36,425 nt of DNA from S012-109 sp964425105 (GCA_964425105.1 CAYRLE010000018.1:1-36425), one strand, 5' to 3'. Shown: positions 1 through 8,245, numbered from the stretch's first letter. Notes: generated by a model from the sequence alone, not told the origin. Numbers and translations are program-made.

Positions 1-41
1 GATCGCACCGCTGTTGGGCGATTGATGCGGCTTGGTAAGGC

Positions 42-123
42 GTGAGGCGTGAGGCGTGAGGCATGAGGCGTTGCGCCTCACACCTCACACCTCACTCCTC
101 ACTCCTCACCCCTCACCCCTCAC
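42..123. repeat. Inverted heptamer array at the pfp stop codon
   Basis: Four 7-bp units of the form RTGAGGC (42-69) are followed after a 5-base gap by seven units of the form NCCTCAC (75-123), on an exact 7-bp period. The two arms are reverse complementary, with a tight stem from TGAGGCG (64-70) to CGCCTCA (74-80) around a 3-base loop. The TGA stop of the pfp gene (complement of 120-122) lies inside the last unit, so the array begins exactly where the coding region ends. A role in transcription termination or mRNA 3' protection is inference. Bases 1-41 hold no gene I can support. Confidence 0.85.
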
Positions 124-1382
124 TTCAACTTAAACGACTTCAGCTTCTTGGTCACCGCGATATTTTTCAGACGCACATAGCGCGGCAGGCCGTTGCGGTA
201 GGGCGGGTAGTCCTCGCCCCTGATGAGCGGGGCCAGGTATTCGCGGCACTTGGCGGTGATGCCGAAGCCGTCGCGGGTGATGAAGCTCTTGGGCATCATC
301 TTTTCCACATTGGCCACCTTGTCCAGGGGCGCCATGCCCACGCCCCAGCGGTAGGGCTTGCTGGAGCGCCGCTCGATGGTGGGCATCACGGAGTTGTGGC
401 CCTGCAGGGCGAACTGCACGGCGGCCCGGCCCATGGCATAGGCCTGTTGCACGTCGGTCTTGGAGGCGATGTGGCGGGCGGCGCGCTGCAGGTAGTCGGC
501 CACTCCCCAGTGGTACTTGTAGCCCAGGCCGTCCTTGACGATGTTGGCCACCACCGGCGCCACGCCGCCCAGCTGGGCATGGCCGAAGGCGTCCCGCAGC
601 CCCTGGTCGGAGAGAAACTTGCCATCGGGGCCGCGCACCCCTTCCGAGACCACCACCGAGCAATAGCCGTGGCGTTTCACCATCTTCTCCACCTTGGTCA
701 GGAAGCGCTTCTTGTCGAAGGGGACTTCCGGGAACAGGATGATGATGGGCAGATCGTAGCCCTCGCCGGCGGCCATGCCCCCGGCGGCGGCGATCCAGCC
801 GGCGTGACGGCCCATGACTTCCAGCACGAACACCTTGGTGGAGGTCTTGGCCATGGAGGCCACGTCGAAGCTGGCCTCCAGGGTGGAGACGGCAATGTAT
901 TTGGCTACCGAGCCGAAGCCCGGACAGTTATCGGTGATGGGCAGGTCGTTGTCCACCGTCTTGGGTACGTGGATGGCCTGGATGGGATAGCCCATGTGTT
1001 CACCGAGCTGGGAGACCTTGAGGCAGGTATCCGCCGAGTCGCCGCCGCCGTTGTAGAAGAAATAGCCGATATCGTGGGCCTCGAAGACCTCGATAAGTCG
1101 TTCATATTCCCGCTGATTTTCTTTCAGGCCCTTGAGCTTGTAGCGGCAGGAGCCGAAGGCCCCCGCCGGCGTGTGGCGCAGGGCGGCGATGGCGCTGGCC
1201 GATTCCCGGCTGGTGTCGATGAGGTCCTCGGTCAGGGCGCCGATGATGCCGTTGCGCCCCGCATAGACCTTGCCGATCTTATTTCTGCGCTTGCCCGCAG
1301 TCTCGATGATGCCGCAGGCAGTGGCATTGATCACGGCGGTCACCCCGCCCGACTGGGCATAGAAGGCGTTTTTTCTTGTCAT
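120..1382 (-). CDS. pfp: Pyrophosphate-dependent 6-phosphofructokinase
   Basis: This 420-residue protein phosphorylates fructose 6-phosphate to fructose 1,6-bisphosphate with pyrophosphate as donor, a reversible cytosolic step of glycolysis and gluconeogenesis. The sequence shows the phosphofructokinase NGGGDSADT loop near residue 90; the Asp after GGG is the one that disfavours ATP in PPi enzymes. It also has PKTVDND, the catalytic motif whose Lys is typical of PPi-using forms, and MGRHAGW in the substrate site. Length fits the PPi-PFK group and exceeds the roughly 320 residues of bacterial ATP-PFK. The ATG at 1382 follows a strong AGGGAGGA ribosome site. The gene is divergent from adk across a 309-bp gap and its stop codon lies in a heptamer repeat array. 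The PPi assignment is by motif, not by assay. Confidence 0.93.
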   Translation of the reverse strand: MTRKNAFYAQSGGVTAVINATACGIIETAGKRRNKIGKVYAGRNGIIGALTEDLIDTSRESASAIAALRHTPAGAFGSCRYKLKGLKENQREYERLIEVFEAHDIGYFFYNGGGDSADTCLKVSQLGEHMGYPIQAIHVPKTVDNDLPITDNCPGFGSVAKYIAVSTLEASFDVASMAKTSTKVFVLEVMGRHAGWIAAAGGMAAGEGYDLPIIILFPEVPFDKKRFLTKVEKMVKRHGYCSVVVSEGVRGPDGKFLSDQGLRDAFGHAQLGGVAPVVANIVKDGLGYKYHWGVADYLQRAARHIASKTDVQQAYAMGRAAVQFALQGHNSVMPTIERRSSKPYRWGVGMAPLDKVANVEKMMPKSFITRDGFGITAKCREYLAPLIRGEDYPPYRNGLPRYVRLKNIAVTKKLKSFKLK

Positions 1383-1691
1383 GGGATCCTCCCTTATGTC
1401 GCGGATGGGCTATACAGTAGCATGACACAAGGCCTTGTCTCACCAAAATACGCTTTCCATGGCTGGCAAAAAACGGTATAACCGCGGTAGTTTGGGAATA
1501 TCATGGCCTGCGTGGCAGGGCGGATGCTGAGGGAGAGCCGGGTTTTGCGCCTTATCCCATTGCTAAGATTTTGATTGGGAGGCGGAAAAAATACCGTGGG
1601 GCAGCAGCGTATGGCAGGCCGCAGATCCAGGTGATACACACAATTATTGGCTTCTCGATAACAATCAGACAAAAAACGGAGTGACGCCGAG
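1383..1691. other. Intergenic region between divergent pfp and adk
   Basis: A gap of 309 bases without a convincing gene. It must hold the promoters of both flanking genes, but I could not pick a clear -35/-10 pair for either. A 12-bp perfect palindrome, ACAAGGCCTTGT, lies at 1427-1438, about 45 bases upstream of the pfp start; it could be an operator but nothing links it to a regulator. The adk ribosome site GGAG is at about 1679-1682. No RNA gene was recognised. Confidence 0.5.
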
Positions 1692-2861
1692 ATGAGAATT
1701 GTAATGCTGGGGGCGCCGGGTTCCGGGAAGGGGACGCAGTCCAAGCTGCTGATGAAGAAATATGGGGTGCCGCAGATCTCTACGGGAGATCTGCTGCGGG
1801 CGGCCGTCAAGGCGGGGACCCCCCTGGGGCTGCAGGCCAAGGCGGCCATGGATGCAGGGCGCCTGGTTTCCGACGATATCGTCCTGGCCATGATCAAAGA
1901 GCGCCTTTCCCAGGCCGATGCCCGCAAGGGCTTTATTCTCGATGGTTTTCCGCGCAATCTCTCCCAGGCCGAGGCCCTGGACGAGATGCTGGAGAAGCTG
2001 GGCAAGCCGCTGCAGCTGGCGCTGCTCATCGATATCGACCTGGACATTCTCATGCAGCGTATGACGGGGCGCCGCACCTGCGAGTCCTGCGGCCAGATGT
2101 ACAACATCTATTCCTCCCCGCCCAAGCTGGAAGACCGCTGCGATATCTGCGGCGGCAATCTGCGCCACCGCGCCGATGACAACGAAGAGACCATCAGCAA
2201 CCGGCTGCGGGTCTATGAAAGCCAGACCGCCCCGGTGATCGAATACTACAGGCAGCAGGGCAAGCTGCGCGTGGTCCAGGGGCTGGGGGAGATCGAAGAC
2301 GTGTTTGCCGCCATTTGCAAGGTGATCGACGAGGCCCGCACCCAGGAGGCAGCGTCGGCGCCTTCCGCAGCCGCGCGCGCCATCGGGGAAATGAAGAAGG
2401 CCGCGGTACGGCCGGCCACAGGCAAGAAAAAGGCCCAGGGCAAGGCACCGGCGAAAAAGGCCGCTGCCGCCAAGGCGAAGCCGGCAGCGAAGACGAAAGC
2501 AGCTGCGGGCAGCAAGAAGGCCGCCGTGGCCAAGAAAAAAGCGGCCGCGCCAGTGAAGAAGAAGGCCGCTGCCAAGAAGAAGGTGGCGCCTGCTGCAAAG
2601 AGCAGCGCGACCAGCAAGACGGCCGCCAAGAAGAAACCCGCGGCCAAGAAGGCCCCAGCCAAGAAGAAGCCGGTTGCCAAGAAGGCAGTGGCCAAGAAAG
2701 CAGCGGCCAAGAAGGCTCCCGCCAAGAAGAAACCGGTGGCCAAGAAGGCCCCAGCCAAGAAGAAACCGGTGGCCAAGAAGGCGGCGGCCAAAAAGGCTCC
2801 CGTCAAGAAGAAACCAGCCGCCAAGAAGAAAAGCGTGAGCAAGGCGGCCCCCAAGAAGTAA
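1692..2861 (+). CDS. adk: Adenylate kinase with histone H1-like C-terminal tail
   Basis: Residues 1 to about 217 are a complete long-form adenylate kinase (2 ADP = ATP + AMP, cytosol). The P-loop GAPGSGKGT is at 8-16, the AMP site includes STGDLLRA, and DGFPRN is at 84-89. A lid with four cysteines (C130, C133, C150, C153) should bind zinc; E. coli Adk lacks this Cys4 set. From about residue 218 to 389 the protein continues as about 170 residues made almost only of Lys, Ala and Pro, with repeats such as PAKKKPVAKKA, like the tails of eukaryotic H1 and bacterial H1-like proteins (AlgP, HctB, Bph1 type). No stop or frameshift separates the two parts. The ATG has GGAG nine bases upstream. The tail would probably bind nucleic acid or polyanions; this is inference. 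hemB follows 50 bases downstream on the same strand. Confidence 0.95.
   Translation: MRIVMLGAPGSGKGTQSKLLMKKYGVPQISTGDLLRAAVKAGTPLGLQAKAAMDAGRLVSDDIVLAMIKERLSQADARKGFILDGFPRNLSQAEALDEMLEKLGKPLQLALLIDIDLDILMQRMTGRRTCESCGQMYNIYSSPPKLEDRCDICGGNLRHRADDNEETISNRLRVYESQTAPVIEYYRQQGKLRVVQGLGEIEDVFAAICKVIDEARTQEAASAPSAAARAIGEMKKAAVRPATGKKKAQGKAPAKKAAAAKAKPAAKTKAAAGSKKAAVAKKKAAAPVKKKAAAKKKVAPAAKSSATSKTAAKKKPAAKKAPAKKKPVAKKAVAKKAAAKKAPAKKKPVAKKAPAKKKPVAKKAAAKKAPVKKKPAAKKKSVSKAAPKK
2630..2850 (+). repeat. In-frame tandem DNA repeats encoding the Lys/Ala/Pro tail of Adk
   Basis: The stretch consists of near-identical 12- to 33-bp units built on GCCAAGAAG and GCCAAGAAGAAACC, encoding AKK and AKKKP blocks. 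Two almost exact copies of a 33-bp unit that encodes PAKKKPVAKKA lie near 2719-2785. All units are multiples of three, so gain or loss would change tail length without breaking the frame. Length variation between strains is inference. Confidence 0.75.
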
Positions 2862-2911
2862 GGCCTTTCCCCGCAGCTGGGCCTGTTGCAGTATTCCGGG
2901 AGGGATTTGTA

Positions 2912-3928
2912 GTGTCACAGAAAGACCTGAGAAGCAGCGCCTTTCCCCGGCGCCGCATGCGCCGCATGCGGCGCGACGATTTCAGCCGGCGCCTGATGCG
3001 CGAGACCACCCTGACGGTGGATGACCTGATCTGGCCCGTGTTCGTGCTGGAGGGGGAGGGGCGCCGCGAGGCTGTGCCTTCCATGCCGGGGGTTGAGCGG
3101 CTGAGCATCGATTTGCTGCTGGAGGAGGCCGCGCAGCTGGTGGCGCTGGGGGTGCCGGCAGTGGCCCTGTTTCCCGTCACCCCGCTGGCGTGCAAGAGCG
3201 AGGATGCCCGCGAGGCCTACAATCCCGAGGGCCTGGCGCAGCAGGCGGTGCGCGCTCTCAAGCAGGCCTTCCCGGACCTGGGAGTGATCACCGATGTGGC
3301 CCTGGATCCCTTCACCACCCACGGCCAGGACGGTCTCATCGACAACACGGGCTATGTGCTCAACGACGAGACCGTCGCCGTGCTGGTGAAACAGGCCCTG
3401 TCCCATGCTGCGGCCGGCGCCGACGTGGTGGCGCCTTCGGACATGATGGATGGCCGCGTCCAGGCCATTCGCGATGCCCTCGAAGGGGCCGGCTATACCA
3501 ATACCCGGATCCTGGCCTATGCCGCCAAATACGCCTCCAGCTTCTATGGCCCCTTTCGCGATGCCGTGGGTTCGGCGGCCAGTCTGGGCGCCGGCAACAA
3601 ATACACCTATCAGATGGATCCCGCCAACAGCGACGAGGCCTTGTGGGAAGTGGGCATGGATCTGGAAGAGGGGGCCGATATGGTGATGATCAAGCCGGGG
3701 CTGCCCTATCTCGACATCGTGCGCCGTATCAAGGACCAGTTCGGTGTGCCCACCTTCGTCTATCAGGTGAGCGGCGAGTATGCCATGCTCAAGGCGGCCG
3801 CGGAAAAGGGCTGGCTGGATGAACGCACCACGGTGCTGGAGTCCCTGCTGGCCATCAAGCGCGCCGGGGCGGATGGCATCCTGAGCTATTACGCCAAGAC
3901 CGTGGCGGGCTGGCTGCGCGAGTCTTGA
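2912..3928 (+). CDS. hemB: Delta-aminolevulinic acid dehydratase (porphobilinogen synthase)
   Basis: The enzyme condenses two 5-aminolevulinate molecules to porphobilinogen in haem and tetrapyrrole synthesis. From the GTG at 2912 the protein has 338 residues, the usual length. The two Schiff-base lysines are in the motifs AYAAKYASSFYGPF (K206) and MIKPGLPYLD (K261). The metal loop reads DVALDPFTTHGQDG near residues 128-141, with Asp and Ala where zinc enzymes have cysteines, so this is the Mg-type enzyme seen in pseudomonads. The N-terminus is Arg-rich (residues 13-28). The frame stays open far upstream through the adk tail, but GGGAGG eight bases before the GTG and homology to HemB starting here fix the start. 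Confidence 0.93.
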   Translation: MSQKDLRSSAFPRRRMRRMRRDDFSRRLMRETTLTVDDLIWPVFVLEGEGRREAVPSMPGVERLSIDLLLEEAAQLVALGVPAVALFPVTPLACKSEDAREAYNPEGLAQQAVRALKQAFPDLGVITDVALDPFTTHGQDGLIDNTGYVLNDETVAVLVKQALSHAAAGADVVAPSDMMDGRVQAIRDALEGAGYTNTRILAYAAKYASSFYGPFRDAVGSAASLGAGNKYTYQMDPANSDEALWEVGMDLEEGADMVMIKPGLPYLDIVRRIKDQFGVPTFVYQVSGEYAMLKAAAEKGWLDERTTVLESLLAIKRAGADGILSYYAKTVAGWLRES

Positions 3929-3935
3929 ATAGTTC

Positions 3936-3954
3936 CCCCCTTTTCAAAAGGGGG
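3936..3954 (+). terminator. Possible terminator hairpin after hemB
   Basis: CCCCCTTTT and AAAAGGGGG form a perfect inverted repeat around one central base, 7 bases after the hemB stop. In practice the inner A/T pairs would open into the loop. The following sequence is T-rich (TGTTTGTTTT at about 3959-3968) but does not directly abut the stem, so intrinsic termination is only probable. Confidence 0.5.
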
Positions 3955-4014
3955 CGGCTGTTTGTTTTATGATGTCCCAGTGGATCAATGAAGCACTGCA
4001 AGAAGGATAGCTCC

Positions 4015-4689
4015 ATGTCAAATTATCTCTATCGGATGTTCGGCAGTTCACCGGTGCGCCCCCTGCAGCAGCACATGGCCAAGGCCCTGACCTGCGTGGC
4101 GGAGCTGGTGCCCTTTTTCGAGGCGGTGATCGCCCACGACCTGGAAGGCATGAAGCGCATCCAGGAAAGGATCGTGAAGCTGGAGCATGAGGCGGACGTG
4201 ATCAAGAAGGAGTTGCGCCTCCATCTGCCCAAGGGGGTGTTCCTGCCGGTGTCGCGGCGCGACCTGCTGGATCTGCTGGTCATGCAGGACAATCTGGCCA
4301 ACAAGGCCAAGGACATCGCCGGCCTCATGCTGGGGCGCCGCATGTCCATTCCCGAGCCCCTGGCCCCGCTTTTTCTGGAATACGTCAAACGCAGCGTGGA
4401 CGCCTCGCTGCAGGCCCAGAAGGCCATCAACGAATTCGACGAGCTGGTGGAGACCGGTTTTCGCGGCAATGAAGTACGCCTGGTGAAGAAGCTCATCAAG
4501 ACCCTGAACAAGATCGAGAACGATACCGACGTGCTCCAGGTGGAGTTGCGCGCCGCGCTGTTCGAGATCGAAAAGGATCTGCCGCCCATCGACGCCATGT
4601 TCCTCTATCAGATCATCCAGTGGGTGGGTGATGTGGCGGATCTTGCCCAGCGGGTGGGCAGCCGCCTGCAGCTGATGCTGGCCAAATAA
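4015..4689 (+). CDS. PhoU-like DUF47 (TIGR00153) phosphate transport accessory protein
   Basis: A 224-residue, almost entirely helical cytosolic protein of the DUF47/COG1392 family, which shares the PhoU fold. Family members commonly sit next to Pit transporters and are thought to regulate them. The typical features are here: an N-terminal MSNYLYRMFGSSPV stretch, charged helices such as RIVKLEHEADVIKKEL, and the segment PIDAMFLYQIIQWVGDVADLAQRV near the end. The frame is open from 3988, but the ATG at 4015 has AAGGA at a normal distance and gives the family length. The stop is 11 bases before pit, so the two are very likely one operon. Confidence 0.88.
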   Translation: MSNYLYRMFGSSPVRPLQQHMAKALTCVAELVPFFEAVIAHDLEGMKRIQERIVKLEHEADVIKKELRLHLPKGVFLPVSRRDLLDLLVMQDNLANKAKDIAGLMLGRRMSIPEPLAPLFLEYVKRSVDASLQAQKAINEFDELVETGFRGNEVRLVKKLIKTLNKIENDTDVLQVELRAALFEIEKDLPPIDAMFLYQIIQWVGDVADLAQRVGSRLQLMLAK

Positions 4690-4700
4690 GGGGCCTGAGC

Positions 4701-5957
4701 ATGGAATATGGTACGGTCTATATCATCCTTGCCTGCGCCTTCGGTTTTTTCATGGCCTGGGGCATTGGCGCCAACGACGTGGCCAATGCCATGGGCACAT
4801 CGGTGGGTTCCAAGGCCCTGACCATCCGCCAGGCGGTGCTCATCGCCGCGGTCTTCGAATTCGCCGGCGCCTTCCTGGCGGGGGGGCAGGTCACCGAGAC
4901 CATCCGCAAGGGGATGGTGGACGCCAGCCTGCTGGCCGACACCCCCGAGTTGCTGATCTACGGCATGCTGGCCTCCCTGCTCGCGGCGGGCATCTGGCTG
5001 CTGATAGCTACCCATTTCGGCTGGCCGGTTTCCACCACCCACTCCATCGTCGGGGCCATCGTCGGCTTTGCTGCCGTGGGCATCGGCATGGCGGCGGTCA
5101 ACTGGGGCAAGGTGGGCTCCATCGTCATGAGTTGGGTGGTGTCGCCTCTGTTGGCGGGGGTCATCGCCTATGGCCTGTTCATGAGTGTCCAGCGCCTGAT
5201 CATCAATACCGAGGAGCCTTTCCGTAATGCCAAGCGTTTCGTGCCCGGCTATATCTTCCTGGCGGGCTTCATCATTTCCCTGGTGACCCTGTTCAAGGGG
5301 CTCAAGCATGTGGGACTGGAACTCAGCGCCATGGAGTCCTATGGCCTGGCGGTGATCATCGGTCTGTTGATCGCGGCTGTCAGCACCATCTTCATCCGCC
5401 GCATCCAGATGGACCCCGAGGCGGACCGGGATTTCCATTATGCCAATGTGGAGCGGGTATTCGCGGTGCTGATGATGGTCACCGCCTGCGCCATGGCCTT
5501 CGCCCATGGCTCCAATGACGTCGCCAATGCGGTGGGCCCCATCGCCGCGGTGGTGAGCATCGTGGAGAACAACGGCATGGTGGCCCAGAAATCACTGCTG
5601 CCGGTGTGGATCCTGATCCTCGGCGGGGTGGGTATCATCGCCGGCCTGATGATCTACGGCCACAAGGTCATCGCTACCGTGGGCAGCAACATCACCGAGT
5701 TGACGCCCAGCCGCGGCTTCGCCGCCACCCTGGCGGCCGCCACCACCGTGGTGTTGGCCTCCGGCACCGGCTTGCCCATCTCCACCACCCACACCTTGGT
5801 GGGGGCGGTGCTGGGGGTGGGTATGGCGCGCGGCATCGCGGCCCTCAACATGCGCGTGATCCGCACCATCTTCATGTCCTGGGTGGTGACCCTGCCGGCC
5901 GGGGCGTTGCTCGCCATTGTGTTCTTCTTCATTCTCAAGGCCCTGTTCTACGGCTGA
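4701..5957 (+). CDS. pit: Inorganic phosphate transporter, Pit family
   Basis: A 418-residue inner-membrane protein of the low-affinity phosphate transporter (PiT) family, which moves metal-phosphate with protons or phosphate with sodium. The two inverted family signature repeats are clear: GANDVANAMGTSVGS at residues 23-37 and AHGSNDVANAVGP near 267-279. STTHSIVGAIVG and STTHTLVGAVLG follow in each half. About ten hydrophobic segments can be read, with a hydrophilic loop between the halves. An AGGGG sequence precedes the ATG. It follows the DUF47 gene by 11 bases and precedes aroE by 7 bases. Ion preference cannot be read from the sequence. Confidence 0.93.
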   Translation: MEYGTVYIILACAFGFFMAWGIGANDVANAMGTSVGSKALTIRQAVLIAAVFEFAGAFLAGGQVTETIRKGMVDASLLADTPELLIYGMLASLLAAGIWLLIATHFGWPVSTTHSIVGAIVGFAAVGIGMAAVNWGKVGSIVMSWVVSPLLAGVIAYGLFMSVQRLIINTEEPFRNAKRFVPGYIFLAGFIISLVTLFKGLKHVGLELSAMESYGLAVIIGLLIAAVSTIFIRRIQMDPEADRDFHYANVERVFAVLMMVTACAMAFAHGSNDVANAVGPIAAVVSIVENNGMVAQKSLLPVWILILGGVGIIAGLMIYGHKVIATVGSNITELTPSRGFAATLAAATTVVLASGTGLPISTTHTLVGAVLGVGMARGIAALNMRVIRTIFMSWVVTLPAGALLAIVFFFILKALFYG

Positions 5958-5964
5958 GGCGCCC

Positions 5965-6828
5965 ATGTCACTGTTCGATTTCGATGCCCCGCCCGACCGC
6001 TATGCGGTGATGGGCAATCCCGTGGCCCACAGCATGTCGCCCCAGATCCATGCCGCCTTCGCCCGCCAGACCGGCCAGCGCATGGTCTATGAGGCCATCC
6101 AGGTGGACGTCGGCGGCTTTCCCCAGGCGGTGGGCAATTTCCAGGCCAGCGGTGGCAAAGGGCTGAACATCACCGTGCCCTTCAAGCGCGAGGCCTGGGC
6201 GCTGGCCGAAGAGCGCAGCGCCCGCGCCGAGGAGGCGGGCGCGGTGAATACCATGATGTTCCGTCCGGATGGCGCCATCTATGGCGACAACACCGACGGC
6301 GTGGGGCTGGTGCGGGATCTGGTGCACAATCATGGCGCACAGATTGCCGGCCGGCGCCTGCTGATCCTGGGGGCCGGCGGCGCCGTGCGTGGTGTGCTGG
6401 GACCCTTGCTGGCGCAGCGCCCCGCGGAACTGGTGATCGCCAACCGCACTCTCTACAAGGCGGAAGAGCTGGCGGCCGAATTCGCAGGCGCAGTGCCCAT
6501 TGCCGCCTGCAGCTTCGACGACCTGGCGGGGCAGTGCTTCGACCTGGTCATCAATGGCACCGCGGCCAGCCTGCAGGGCGCCGTTCTGCCGCTGCCGGAC
6601 GGCATTCTGGCTCCCGGCGCCTGGTGTTACGACATGATGTACGGCGCTGAGCCCACGCCCTTTCTGCGTTGGGCGCAGCAGCAGGGGGCGGCGCACTGTC
6701 TCGATGGCCTGGGCATGCTGGTGGAGCAGGCCGCCGAATCCTTCCTGCTGTGGCGCGGCGTGCGGCCCGAGACGGCGCCGGTCATTGCCATGCTGCGTGC
6801 TTCACTCGCCAGCGGTGCGCGCGGCTAA
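5965..6828 (+). CDS. aroE: Shikimate dehydrogenase (NADP+)
   Basis: The enzyme reduces 3-dehydroshikimate to shikimate in the aromatic amino acid pathway. The 287-residue protein carries the shikimate-binding MGNPVAHSMSP (Ser23, Ser25), NITVPFK with the catalytic Lys74, GDNTDG (109-112) and the NADP-binding GAGGA (136-140). The ATG at 5965 is chosen because the SxS motif then lies at the normal distance from the N-terminus; the longer reading frame from 5917 would overlap pit. The gene follows pit by 7 bases and is probably cotranscribed. Its last 27 bases overlap the 3' end of the convergent ADP-ribosylglycohydrolase gene. Confidence 0.95.
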   Translation: MSLFDFDAPPDRYAVMGNPVAHSMSPQIHAAFARQTGQRMVYEAIQVDVGGFPQAVGNFQASGGKGLNITVPFKREAWALAEERSARAEEAGAVNTMMFRPDGAIYGDNTDGVGLVRDLVHNHGAQIAGRRLLILGAGGAVRGVLGPLLAQRPAELVIANRTLYKAEELAAEFAGAVPIAACSFDDLAGQCFDLVINGTAASLQGAVLPLPDGILAPGAWCYDMMYGAEPTPFLRWAQQQGAAHCLDGLGMLVEQAAESFLLWRGVRPETAPVIAMLRASLASGARG

Positions 6829-7737
6829 TTCCCTGGCCACCGTCTCGATGTGCTGATTGTTTTCCAGCCGGCGGCGCCACGCCGCGGGGACCGCCTCGAT
6901 ACCCAGATAGGCGCCGCTGAGCGCCCCGGCCATGGCCCCCATGGTATCCCGGTCGCCGCCGTGGGTGACGGCGCAGAGGATGCATTCCATGAAGGTATGG
7001 GGGTGGGTGAGAAAGCAGTAGAGGGCGAAGGGCAGTGATTCCTGCACGGCGATGCTCAGCCCCAGCGCCTGTGCCGCCGCCTGCGGCGGACTGTGTTCCG
7101 CCAGCAGTTGTCCCAAGAGGGCCAGTTTGTCGCGCATTTCCGCGCTGCGGGCATGTTCCAGCAGCGTATCCAGGAAGGCCTGGGGGGAAAAGGGGCGCTG
7201 GACATTGAGGGGCACGGTGGTGGCGACGGCCAGGGCCTGCAGGGCCGCGCCGTCCATCCCCACGGGATGGGCATGGGTGACGGCGGCCGACTGGCGGGCC
7301 TTGTCACACAGTGCCGCCGTTTCCAGGGCATGGAAATAGAGGCCCACCGGCGCCACCCGCATGGCGGCACCGTTGCCGAAGGAGCCCCGGCCATCATAGA
7401 TGCGCTGGGCGGCGTCCTTGTAGCCGATGCCCTCCTGTTCCACGAGCGCGAAGATCTCGCGGGGCCCCCGCCCGTAACCCCGCCAGGGTTCTTCCTGGTA
7501 GTCCTCATGGAAGGCGCTGCCCAGCAGCTGGGGGTCGACGTCGCCGGTCTGGATGAGGACCTCGGCCACCGCCAGGGTCATCACGGTGTCGTCTGTATAG
7601 CGCAGCATGTCGGCGGTCTCGATCTGTGCCAGCAGCGGGTCCCGCGCCTGGGCGCTGAAAGCCAGTTCGCCGATGGCGTCTCCCAGGGCACAGCCGATGA
7701 TGGAGCCCTGGAATTTGGCGTGCAGGTCGATGATCAT
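6802..7737 (-). CDS. ADP-ribosylglycohydrolase family protein (ARH/DraG-like)
   Basis: A 311-residue protein of the all-helical, di-magnesium ADP-ribosylglycohydrolase family, which removes ADP-ribose from proteins or hydrolyses related ADP-ribose links. Metal-binding signatures are present: LGDAIG at 18-23, YTDDT at 47-51, SFGNGAAMRV at 119-128, an AVTHAHP histidine near 154 and GGDRDT at 260-265. The pattern is closer to ARH3-like hydrolases than to nitrogenase-specific DraG, and no nitrogen-fixation genes are nearby, so a dinitrogenase reductase role is unlikely. The substrate is unknown. The gene converges on aroE with a 27-bp overlap and is divergent from the small membrane protein at 7844. 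Confidence 0.82.
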   Translation of the reverse strand: MIIDLHAKFQGSIIGCALGDAIGELAFSAQARDPLLAQIETADMLRYTDDTVMTLAVAEVLIQTGDVDPQLLGSAFHEDYQEEPWRGYGRGPREIFALVEQEGIGYKDAAQRIYDGRGSFGNGAAMRVAPVGLYFHALETAALCDKARQSAAVTHAHPVGMDGAALQALAVATTVPLNVQRPFSPQAFLDTLLEHARSAEMRDKLALLGQLLAEHSPPQAAAQALGLSIAVQESLPFALYCFLTHPHTFMECILCAVTHGGDRDTMGAMAGALSGAYLGIEAVPAAWRRRLENNQHIETVARELAARTAGE

Positions 7738-7843
7738 GTGAGTTCCTCTTTCAATGGCAGGGGATGTCCAGATTTTCGAGGCTTTGTTTAGTAGTATAAC
7801 GACCTATGCCACTGAGGGTTTGAATCTGCGGAGGGGATATGCC

Positions 7844-8245
7844 ATGGCCAGGACATTGTCGTTGCTGTTTGCCGCCGGGTGCCTGGGCGGCCTGTTGAAC
7901 AGTATGACGGTTTGGGGTTCTGGTCAATTGGGTCTGACCACGGCCCTGGGTGTGGCCATCGCGCCCCAGCTGACGGCGGCCTGGCTCTATCCGCGCATCG
8001 TCTGGGGTGGGCTGTGGGGCGTCCTCTTCCTGCTGCCCATGCGCCGTCTGCACTGGTGGCACAGGGGCTTGCTGTTCAGCCTGGGGCCAAGCCTGGTGCA
8101 GCTCTTTATCGTTTTCCCCTTCAAGGCCGATAAGGGGATGGGCGGGCTGGCGCTGGGTGTTCTGACTCCCTTGTTCGTAGTCCTCTTCAATGCCGTATGG
8201 GGCCTGGCGGCCGCCTGGTGGCTGACGCTCTGCCGCAGGCGCTGA
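7844..8245 (+). CDS. Small hydrophobic membrane protein of unknown function
   Basis: A 133-residue protein with about four predicted membrane helices (around residues 5-25, 32-48, 52-70 and 100-130) separated by short basic loops (MRRLHWWHR and the terminal CRRR). I do not recognise the family. The frame opens at 7754, but GAGGGG seven bases before the ATG at 7844, and the immediate start of a hydrophobic helix there, support the later start. The gene lies 38 bases upstream of the alpha/beta hydrolase gene and is probably cotranscribed with it. Confidence 0.65.
   Translation: MARTLSLLFAAGCLGGLLNSMTVWGSGQLGLTTALGVAIAPQLTAAWLYPRIVWGGLWGVLFLLPMRRLHWWHRGLLFSLGPSLVQLFIVFPFKADKGMGGLALGVLTPLFVVLFNAVWGLAAAWWLTLCRRR

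Noticed and set aside
42..123. CRISPR-like array
   Set aside because: Units are 7 bp, contiguous and inverted, without spacers, and no cas genes are present.
63..1481. Long plus-strand open frame of 472 codons opposite pfp
   Set aside because: It is the antisense shadow of a clear phosphofructokinase, is rich in Gly/His/Ala as such shadows are in GC-rich DNA, and begins inside the heptamer repeats.
2315..2911. N-terminal extension of HemB through the adk tail
   Set aside because: The frame is open because the repeats lack stops in that frame. HemB homology and a good ribosome site begin at 2912.
1665..2918. Minus-strand open frame of 417 codons opposite adk and its tail
   Set aside because: The Leu/Gly/Phe-rich sequence is the complement of the Lys/Ala repeats and shows no independent motif.
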